From: Lentzea sp. NBRC 105346
Lineage (GTDB): Bacteria; Actinomycetota; Actinomycetes; Mycobacteriales; Pseudonocardiaceae
Length of the DNA: 64,000 nt
Assembly (NCBI RefSeq): GCF_030269605.1
Contig: NZ_BSTQ01000002.1
Coordinates: forward strand, 773,121 to 837,120
Reading direction: 5' to 3'
Position 1 is the first letter of the stretch, and every line of letters starts with the position of its first letter. The translations under genes and the position numbers were made by a program. This document shows, piece by piece, positions 7,695 to 14,295 of this stretch. Below the pieces are notes generated by a model. The model saw nothing but the letters and a program-made list of their open reading frames with translations, was not told where the DNA came from and did not search any database.

Positions 7695-8348
7695 GTTCTC
7701 TCCTTGTCAGAGCCTTGGTACAGGCGCCGCAACACACGGCACCCCCGGCCGGTTTTCAGACGACGACTTCTCCGGCTCGGCCTGACAGGGCAAAGTGAGA
7801 AAACGTCCGCAACATCGTTCCCGAAGTGTGTGGAACCACGGACCCAAGATTGACGACCAACCCCTACAACGCGGGAGGCGCTCAATCGGTTCCCGGAGGT
7901 GTCACACGTCACCATTTCGTGAACAGACCATAGTAGACACTTTCGGGCCGCACGCCCGTCAGTCGCGCCGATGAAGTACTGTCGGCTGCGTTGGGACGCG
8001 AGCTGCCGGCATTCGGCCGGCGCGGTACCCGACCAATCCGGCCAGGATTCATCATTGGCCGGGGACGGGGGCACCCGTTTGCCACCGGATGGTCTGTTCA
8101 CATCGTCAGTCGCAAGTCCCAGCGGTTTCGCGGAGGCGCGAGCCGCGGCCGACCGGGCCGAAGCCGTCACGCGGTCCCGAGCCGCCCTCACGGTGGCGGG
8201 CCACTCGCGGGACTCACTCGACTGCCACGAGCTGTTGCGCATGCTCGGTCTCGCCGAACCTGAGCACGCACGGAGACGGTGATCCACTGTGGACTGTTCA
8301 GACCCGGCTGCGCCGTACGCATCCGGCCCCCAGCAGGAGGAGCGCCCA
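7695..8348. other. Intergenic region between divergent cold-shock genes
   Basis: The stretch is less G/C-biased than its neighbours in the part next to the left gene (about 7700-7960) and probably carries its promoter and untranslated leader. No convincing promoter hexamers were identified. The only coding signal is a weak candidate small gene at 8079-8282. A GTCCACAGTGGAC-like palindrome (TCCACTGTGGA) lies at 8283-8293, just before the right cold-shock gene. Confidence 0.5.
8079..8282 (+). CDS. Possible small hypothetical protein (start uncertain)
   Basis: From about 8112 the frame acquires strong G/C third-position bias and reads an alanine-rich helix (AEARAAADRAEAVTRSRAAL), then HELLRMLGLAEPEHA. 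This looks like the end of a real small protein. The start cannot be fixed: TTG 8079 follows a G-rich stretch, and an ATG at 7971 would add a poorly biased N-terminus. No family was recognised. It could also be a gene remnant. Confidence 0.35.
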   Translation: MPPDGLFTSSVASPSGFAEARAAADRAEAVTRSRAALTVAGHSRDSLDCHELLRMLGLAEPEHARRR

Positions 8349-8552
8349 GTGACGCAGGGAATCGTCAAGTGGTTCAGCGGTGCCAAGGGGTACGGCTTCA
8401 TCGCCCCACAGGACGGTGGAGCGGACCTGTTCGTGCACCACTCGCAGATCCAGGACTACGACTTCAAGGGACTCGCCGACGGCCTGCGGGTCGAGTTCGA
8501 GGTCGGTGCGGGCCAGAAGGGCCCGCAGGCCAACTCGGTTCGCGTGCTCTGA
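8349..8552 (+). CDS. Cold-shock protein (CspA family), second copy
   Basis: 67 residues with RNP1 KGYGFI and RNP2 LFVHHS, beginning MTQGIVKWFSGAKGYGFI. It is about two thirds identical to the divergent copy at 7494-7694, with an Asp/Gly-rich loop (QDGGAD) in place of QEGGPD. GTG 8349 is supported by GGAGGAGC about 8 bases upstream. Its role is RNA chaperone or transcription antiterminator, as for other CspA-type proteins. It is probably a separate transcription unit from the downstream desaturase. Confidence 0.93.
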   Translation: MTQGIVKWFSGAKGYGFIAPQDGGADLFVHHSQIQDYDFKGLADGLRVEFEVGAGQKGPQANSVRVL

Positions 8553-8641
8553 CGCCGGTTCCCAGAGTGACGCGAACGGCGTAGTGTTCGAGGCACGTGC
8601 CCTGGACCCCGGCTGACTGCAGCCGAGCGAGGGATCATTCC

Positions 8642-9607
8642 ATGGCACGTCTCGATTACAGTCCTGCCACCACGACGATCCCTGGCGCCGAGCCGAAGCC
8701 GCTGATCGTTCCCGGCCGGTCGATACGCGACCAGGTCCTGGTCAAGGTCTTCGTGCTGATCCCGTTCGCCGCGCTGGTCGCGGCGGTGCCGATCGCCTGG
8801 GGCTGGGGGCTGGGCTGGACCGATCTGATCCTGGCCGCCGTCTTCTACGTGGTGGCCTGCCTCGGCGTGACGGTCGGTTACCACCGGTACTTCACCCATC
8901 GTGCGTTCAAGGCGAAACGCGCCATGCGCATCGCGTTGGCGGTGGCCGGCGGCCTGGCCGCACAGGGCCCGGTGATCGGGTGGGTCGCCGACCACCGGCG
9001 ACACCACGCCTTCTCCGATCGCCAGGGCGACCCGCACTCGCCGTGGCTGTTCGGCACCGGTCCGCTGGCGTTGGCCAAGGGCTTCTGGCACGCCCACATG
9101 GGGTGGCTGTTCGAACGGGTCAGCACCAACGAGGAACGGTTCGCCCCCGACCTGCTGGCCGATCGCGACATCCGGGTGATCGACCGGCTGTTCCCGTTGT
9201 GGATCGCCGTCAGCATCGGGTTGCCCACAGCTCTGGGTGGCCTGATCTCGTGGTCGTGGTGGGGCGCTCTCACCGCCTTCTTCTGGGCGGGCCTGGTGCG
9301 GGTGTCGTTCCTGCACCACGTGACATGGTCGATCAACTCGATCTGCCACATGATCGGCGACCGGCCGTTCGTCTCGCGCGACAAGGCCGCGAACTTCTGG
9401 CCGCTGGCGATCCTGTCGATGGGCGAGTCCTGGCACAACTCGCATCACGCCGACCGCACCTGCGCCCGGCACGGTGTGCTGCGCGGTCAGATCGACATCT
9501 CGGCCAGAGTCATCTGGATCTTCGAGCGGCTCGGGTGGGTGTCCGAAGTGCGCTGGAGCAACCCGGCCCGGCTGGCCCGGATCAGCGCCACTTCTCGTTC
9601 GGGGTGA
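8642..9607 (+). CDS. Acyl-CoA/fatty acid desaturase (delta-9 type)
   Basis: 321 residues with the three histidine boxes of membrane-bound desaturases: HRYFTH, HRRHH and HNSHHADR, in the expected order and spacing around hydrophobic pairs (roughly residues 30-75 and 185-215). These ligate the di-iron centre that inserts a cis double bond into acyl chains. ATG 8642 has GAGGGA about 8 bases upstream. The position next to a cold-shock gene fits membrane-fluidity adaptation, although they are not obviously co-transcribed. Its 3' end overlaps the convergent ANTAR gene by 26 bases. Confidence 0.92.
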   Translation: MARLDYSPATTTIPGAEPKPLIVPGRSIRDQVLVKVFVLIPFAALVAAVPIAWGWGLGWTDLILAAVFYVVACLGVTVGYHRYFTHRAFKAKRAMRIALAVAGGLAAQGPVIGWVADHRRHHAFSDRQGDPHSPWLFGTGPLALAKGFWHAHMGWLFERVSTNEERFAPDLLADRDIRVIDRLFPLWIAVSIGLPTALGGLISWSWWGALTAFFWAGLVRVSFLHHVTWSINSICHMIGDRPFVSRDKAANFWPLAILSMGESWHNSHHADRTCARHGVLRGQIDISARVIWIFERLGWVSEVRWSNPARLARISATSRSG

Positions 9608-10274
9608 ACCTCAGTCCGCGCGCGACCACGTCGGTCGCCACCTCGGAGAGGCGGCGACCGGTGAGGTAGGAGTGCGCGCGCAACCGGATGAACGCCTCAC
9701 CGATGTCGGTGCCCAGCTGCACCGACACCATGCCCGCGGCCTGGTTCACCAAGCCCCAGCGTTGCTCCGGCTCGATACCTGGCTGGTCCAGCATCAGCGT
9801 GATCGCCACATCCGCGTACAGCAACACGTCGGTGAGCTCGTCCGGTGCCAGCGCACAGCCGGTGTCCCGGCAGATCTCCAGCACGCCGAGCGAGATCGCC
9901 CCCAGGGTCAACGGGATCGCGAACACCGCGGCCACGCCTGCCGCCATCGCGGCCGGGGTGAAGACGGGCCAGCGTTCAGCGCTCGCGGAGTCGTCGAGAT
10001 GCGGCACGAGCACCGGCTGGTTGTGCCGGAGCGCATCCCGCAGGGGCCCTTCCCCGACCGTGAGCTGTAGCTCGGCGATCTCCTGGCCGACCTGGCCGGT
10101 CGTCTCGAGCGGGTGAGCGGCACCGCCACTGGCGAGTAGATAGACCGCCACGCCGATGGCGTTCGTCCTTATCCCGCAGGCAAGACAGACATGGCGCACA
10201 CCCGCCCGTTCGCCGTCGAGCTCGGCGATCTTGTTGACCGCCTCGATGGTGTCGAGATGCCGTTGTGCGTCCAC
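9582..10274 (-). CDS. GAF-ANTAR domain regulator
   Basis: 230 residues: a GAF-like sensor (about residues 10-160) followed by an ANTAR RNA-binding domain (about 165-225; NQAAGMVSVQLG ... AFIRLRAHSYLTGRRLSEVATDVVARGL). ANTAR proteins bind paired hairpins in nascent RNA and prevent termination. No partner histidine kinase gene is adjacent, and the GAF domain probably receives the signal directly. The gene converges on and overlaps the desaturase end, so the two 3' ends may interfere. The target RNAs are unknown. Confidence 0.85.
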   Translation of the reverse strand: MDAQRHLDTIEAVNKIAELDGERAGVRHVCLACGIRTNAIGVAVYLLASGGAAHPLETTGQVGQEIAELQLTVGEGPLRDALRHNQPVLVPHLDDSASAERWPVFTPAAMAAGVAAVFAIPLTLGAISLGVLEICRDTGCALAPDELTDVLLYADVAITLMLDQPGIEPEQRWGLVNQAAGMVSVQLGTDIGEAFIRLRAHSYLTGRRLSEVATDVVARGLRFTPNEKWR

Positions 10275-10606
10275 GTGGAGTTACTTCAAGCCGCGTTCAT
10301 GCGGTGTCGCTTACGGTGCTCACTGACATCTCCTCACGAGACCAGGGCAACCGCGGGGTCCAGGCGGGACGACGTGACCTCAGCGTAGACCCGGAACCGG
10401 CGATATCAAAGCGTCTCCGGTGAAAGAGTGTCGAGTCGAGCCACATGTTCTTGTCCGAGCGCGGAATCAAACCGATTCGGTGAGTAACGTCTGCACGCGC
10501 GTAGTGCTGCCCAGCGGTGTGTCCACAATGCACTACAGGTCGATGGTCGTGCACACCGAGGAAGAAGACACAGCCGCAAGTCCGTCCACAATAGACGACC
10601 CTGCGG
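10275..10606. other. Intergenic region without a supported gene
   Basis: Open frames here are low in third-position G/C and show no recognisable protein. The stretch would contain the promoter of the minus-strand ANTAR gene. A copy of the recurring palindrome (GTCCACAATAGAC, 10584-10596) is present. Confidence 0.5.
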
Positions 10607-10741
10607 TCAGCGTTCCTCGGAGTTGGTGACGCCGGAGGGTTCCTGGAACAAACCCTGGTACGACGGCTCGCCATCGGCGTCCGGTGCCGGGACGGGGGTG
10701 TGCGGTTCGTGCGTGTCGGGATGACTGAAAAGTGGTGACAT
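10607..10741 (-). CDS. Small hypothetical protein (44 aa)
   Basis: A 44-codon frame beginning MSPLFSHPDTHEPH and ending EPSGVTNSEER. It is rich in Pro, Asp, Glu and His, with an aromatic patch SYQGLFQEP near residue 30. It lacks Cys, a signal peptide and membrane segments. A purine-rich GGGAGA lies about 11 bases before the ATG, and the third positions are G/C-biased. No family was recognised. It could be a small regulatory or stress protein. Confidence 0.45.
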   Translation of the reverse strand: MSPLFSHPDTHEPHTPVPAPDADGEPSYQGLFQEPSGVTNSEER

Positions 10742-10845
10742 GGTTTTCCGATCTCCCTGTCCACCGGCGTACGGATCACCGCGACGCGGGACTCGGGAAC
10801 TCTTGGAGCGAGTGCTCCAGACACCTCAACCCTACACGACGCTCC

Positions 10846-11007
10846 TCAGCCGCCGCAGATGCAGCCTCGGACCAGCGTGAACGTCGTCGTCGCCGTGCAG
10901 TACCGCACCCCGAGCGCGTCGTGCTCACTCCAGCTATGAACGCACGCGGCGCACGTGTCGTCGGCGCGGGCGCCACCCTCCGCGGAGCCTGGGTCAGAGA
11001 TTGCCAT
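10846..11007 (-). CDS. RGCVC-type Cys-rich small protein (53 aa)
   Basis: 53 residues with the pattern CAACVHSWSEHD, then RYCTAT and the C-terminal RGCICGG. This matches the RGCVC family of actinobacterial small cysteine proteins. The paired CxxC and CxC cysteines plus two His residues suggest metal or zinc binding. The ATG overlaps the 3' end of the upstream N5-carboxyethylornithine synthase-like gene by 14 bases on the same strand, so they form one unit. The molecular function is not known. Confidence 0.7.
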   Translation of the reverse strand: MAISDPGSAEGGARADDTCAACVHSWSEHDALGVRYCTATTTFTLVRGCICGG

Positions 11008-12129
11008 GCGGGTACTCCGATGAACGGTTCTGGAACGAGAGGATGTTGGGGTTCTGGACGACTCCGTCGCGAATCTCGATGGCCCGCCGGATGGTCTCGC
11101 TGCCGTCCCAGGCGCCCGTGAGCACCGGCCGGAGGTGGGGCAGCAGGGCCTCGCTGATCTCCCAGCTGGCGGAGTCCCACAGGTAGGACGGGCTGTGGTC
11201 GACGCCGTAGTAGTACACGTGGTCGCCGACCTGGAAAACCGGATGCGTGAACGACGTCGGTCGCGCCCAGCCGAAACCCATTGCCGCGTCACAGGAGACG
11301 TCGACGATGAGGGTTCCGGGCGCCAGCGTGGCGAGGTCGTCGTCGACGAGGAAGGTCAGCGGTGCCCTGGTGTCCTGCAGCACGCAGTTGACAATGATGT
11401 CGAAGCCGGCGAGGAACTCCGCCAGCGGGACCTCGCCGTGGTCGGTGAACGCCTGGCTCCGACGCGGGTTTTCGTCGTCGTGCGCGAAGTGGACCATCCG
11501 CGCGGAGTGGATGGGCGAACTGACAGCGGCGACGCGGCGGTTGGTGAGGATGCTGACGTCGTGGATCCCATGCGCGTTGAGCGCCGTCACGGCGCCTCGT
11601 GCGGTCGCTCCGAAGCCGAGCACGGCGGCGCGCAGTCGTCTGCCGTAGTCACCGGTCGAACCGATGATCTGCAAGGCGTGCAGCACCGAGCAGTACCCGG
11701 CGAGCTCGTTGTTCTTGTGGAAGACGTGCAGGCTGAACGAACCGTCGGCCGTCCAGTGGTTCATGGCCTCGAACGCGATCAGCGTCAGCCGTCGTTCGAT
11801 GGCCGTCTGGGTGAGCTTTCGTCCTGGACACAGTGCGGCCAGCCCCACAGCACCTGTCCGACCCGCAGATCGGCGAGGTCCTCCGCGAGGGGCTTGGGCA
11901 ACAGGATCACGTCGCAGTCCGCGATGAGCTCCTCGCGGGAGCGCATTCCGGCCACGGAAGCGGCGACCTGCGCGTCGGACATGCCGAAGCGCTCGCCGTA
12001 GCCATGTTCGAGGTAGATGCGTTCGCGAAGGTCCGCGGCTATCCGCTCGATGTGCCGCGGGTGAATCGGCAGCCGCCGTTCGTTCTCCTTGCGCGATCGC
12101 GAGATGACGCCGAGGCTGAGCTGGTTCAC
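10994..12129 (-). pseudogene. N5-(carboxyethyl)ornithine synthase/alanine dehydrogenase relative, frameshifted
   Basis: The reading begins LGVISRSRKENERRLPIHP at GTG 12129 and runs to VGQVLWGWPHCVQDE, then continues in another frame as KLTQTAIERRLTLIAFEAMNHW. The break is at about 11817-11822, in a short run of A (read on the minus strand); one missing base explains it. The second part holds a Rossmann glycine motif (VLGFGATARG), LIVDVSCDAAMGF and YYYGVDHSPSYLW, all typical of N5-CEO synthase/AlaDH enzymes that reductively couple pyruvate to an amine. It is followed by, and overlaps, the RGCVC gene. It may be a true pseudogene or a sequencing error; with one base restored it is full length. 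Confidence 0.75.
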
Positions 12130-12514
12130 GTCGTTGGTCCGTCCCCGGCCTTGGGTGACCGCTGTGGCGTGCGCCGGGAACGGCGCCGGCTTGTTCGCCG
12201 GCACACGACGGGCTCTCGGTTCCTCCGATACTACCAGGCAGCACTTTGTCCTTTTTGGACATGACGGAACTGGTTCCACCGAATCCCGCACAGACTCCGA
12301 AATGCGCGTACAGTCGGCCCGGTCGAGGATCCTCGACGAACCAGACCGGCCGGATCCCCCCGAGCGGCCGGGGACGGGAACACGGCACGACGCCGGATCA
12401 TCCGCTCACTTCATCACTCCGCCGGCCGTACGGCCGTTGAGCAGCCGGGGCTGAAGTCAGCCCGTGGCGCTCACCTGGAGTCTGCCGAGCGATCCGATCC
12501 CAGCCGGCCCGACC
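12130..12514. other. Intergenic region without a supported gene
   Basis: The stretch contains the 5' region of the frameshifted synthase and the 3' flank of the ANTAR gene. A 14-bp perfect palindrome, CGGCCGTACGGCCG, lies at 12423-12436, and GTCC-TTTTT-GGAC lies near 12247-12259. No coding bias was seen on either strand. Confidence 0.5.
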
Positions 12515-12542
12515 GTCGAACCCTCCGCATCGAGGGTTCGAC
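12515..12542 (-). terminator. Hairpin terminator of the GAF-ANTAR gene
   Basis: An 11-bp perfect stem (GTCGAACCCTC / GAGGGTTCGAC) with a 6-base loop, starting 12 bases after the stop of the minus-strand ANTAR gene. Confidence 0.7.
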
Positions 12543-12553
12543 CCTGGTCCCGG

Positions 12554-13294
12554 CTACCGCCGCGGCTCGGGTCCGTCCACCGCGCCGGCCAGCGCGGCCA
12601 CGCCGATCGTTCCGGCGACGACCGCTTCGGCGACCGAGCTGAGGTACTGGTTGTGGCCTCTCGCGTAGCGCCGGAGTATCCCGAACGCCTGGTCCACGTC
12701 GACGTGCAGTCGCTCGGCGAGCACACCCTTCGCCTGTTCGATGAACACCCGGCTCTGCAGGGCTCTCTGCAACTGCTCGGCGAGCAGCTCCTGGTGACTG
12801 ATGATCCGCGCCTGAAGCAGGCCGATGGTCGCGACGTCCGCCATGGCCTGCGCCACCCGAACCGTCGACTCGCCCAGCCGGCGCGCGGCGACGGTGAACA
12901 GGTTCAACGCACCGATGGCCTGCGCGCGCAGCCGCATCGGCACGGCGTGCACCGCGCCGAACCCCGCCGCCACGGCCGCCGACGTGAACTCCGGCCATCG
13001 TCGTGCCGCCTCCGTGACGTCAGCGGTCACCCGCTGCTGAGTGCGGTAACTCTCCATGCACGGCCCCTTGTGATGTTGCAGCTCGAGGAGCTCGAGCAGT
13101 CTGGCGCGTTCGCTGGACGCGCCGAGCACCTGCAGTTCGCCGCGGTGGTCGACGAGGAGGATGCCGGCGGCGTCGACCCCCAGGGTGTCGACGCACCGGT
13201 CCGCCAGCAGGTGCGCGAACTCGACGGGGTCGAAGTCGGCGACGAGGGTGTCCGCCAGCTCGACGAACGTCTCGGCCAGGTTCTCCGCGGACAT
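12554..13294 (-). CDS. GAF-ANTAR domain regulator
   Basis: 246 residues: a GAF domain (about residues 10-160, containing GVDAAGILLVDHRGELQVLGASSE) followed by an ANTAR domain (about 170-235, IEQAKGVLAERLHVDVDQAF). It is the commonest actinobacterial layout for soluble ANTAR antiterminators. ATG 13294 is chosen because AGAGGTG lies 4 bases upstream; upstream in-frame ATG codons lack a ribosome-binding site. It is the second such protein in 4 kb. Unlike the first, its ANTAR helix keeps the canonical QAKGVLAER start. No kinase partner is adjacent. Confidence 0.87.
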   Translation of the reverse strand: MSAENLAETFVELADTLVADFDPVEFAHLLADRCVDTLGVDAAGILLVDHRGELQVLGASSERARLLELLELQHHKGPCMESYRTQQRVTADVTEAARRWPEFTSAAVAAGFGAVHAVPMRLRAQAIGALNLFTVAARRLGESTVRVAQAMADVATIGLLQARIISHQELLAEQLQRALQSRVFIEQAKGVLAERLHVDVDQAFGILRRYARGHNQYLSSVAEAVVAGTIGVAALAGAVDGPEPRR

Positions 13295-13457
13295 GGGGCA
13301 CCTCTGTTGCTCGGGCTCACGGACCTCGTCCATGGTCACACCGAGTCGGGCGGCAGGCATCACGGCTCGAGGCCGACGCCGATGACCAGTTCGATTCTCC
13401 GGGCACGGGCGCGGGTCTTGGCGATTCACTGGGGTGGACAACCACGAAAGGCGTCTC

Positions 13458-14051
13458 ATGACGATGTCGAAGCGCGGCGGAACATTGCTCCGCCGCGAGC
13501 TGGGTGGCCTGATGTCGATGATCCTGCTGGTACACGGACGCAAGGACGTGCCCGCGGACGCCACCCCGATCCGGTACGGGTCCGCCCAGAAGACGTTCAT
13601 CATCGTGATGATGGTCCTGGGGCCGTTCGAGATCGTGCTCGTGGAGCTGGTCGTTCCGTGGGCGTGGCTGCGCACCGTCCTGCTGGTCGTCGCCATCTAC
13701 GGCGTCATCTGGATGTTCGGGTACTACTCGGGCCTGCACACACGGCCCCACTACATCGACTTCGAACGCCTCGTGCTGCGCAACGGCCACCTGGCCGCCG
13801 CCTCGGTCGACGTCGGTTTCGTCAACGCCGCGCGCCGCGAGACCCACGAGAAGTACAAGGGGCTCGTCGCCGTCGAGGACGACGTGGTCGCGGTGCCGGG
13901 GATGAACGGCACCGCGCTCACGTTGACGCTGGAACCCGAGACGCCGGTTCAGGTTCAGGGCCGCGGAACCGTGCGCGCCCGTGAGATCCGGTTCGACGCC
14001 GACGATCCGGAAGCCGCCCTGAGGTCCATCAGGCAGCGGCTGGCCGGCTAG
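13458..14051 (+). CDS. Membrane protein of unknown function (197 aa)
   Basis: 197 residues with an N-terminal basic segment, two adjacent hydrophobic stretches (roughly residues 50-70 and 75-95) and a C-terminal soluble domain of about 100 residues rich in beta-type sequence (LTLTLEPETPVQVQGRG). ATG 13458 has GAAAGG about 6 bases upstream. The topology resembles small two-span actinobacterial membrane proteins with a cytoplasmic PH-like domain, but no family can be named with confidence. It is divergent from the ANTAR gene. Confidence 0.65.
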   Translation: MTMSKRGGTLLRRELGGLMSMILLVHGRKDVPADATPIRYGSAQKTFIIVMMVLGPFEIVLVELVVPWAWLRTVLLVVAIYGVIWMFGYYSGLHTRPHYIDFERLVLRNGHLAAASVDVGFVNAARRETHEKYKGLVAVEDDVVAVPGMNGTALTLTLEPETPVQVQGRGTVRAREIRFDADDPEAALRSIRQRLAG

Positions 14052-14223
14052 GTGCCAACGCCGTGAACAGAACGATGGCGCCCGCTACGAACGGCGCCGG
14101 CGGCATCAGCTCGTCCAACGCGGTCCGCCGCCAGCGGGCCCAGGACGAGCATGACGCGTTCGTTAAACCGAGCGATACATCGGATGACTTAGGGAACGAA
14201 GGGTCATATTCCCTGCTCGTCGG

Positions 14224-14252
14224 TTGTCAATCGGGACTATTCATCGTATGTT
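14224..14252 (+). promoter_or_regulatory. Candidate sigma-70-type promoter of the GH95 gene
   Basis: TTGTCA (14224-14229) and TATGTT (14247-14252) are separated by 17 bases and lie 44 bases before the GH95 ATG, in a locally A/T-richer stretch. This is a visual match only. Confidence 0.4.
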
Positions 14253-14295
14253 TCCCGCTGTTTGGTCAAGGGCGACCGCACAGTAGGAGCGCGTG

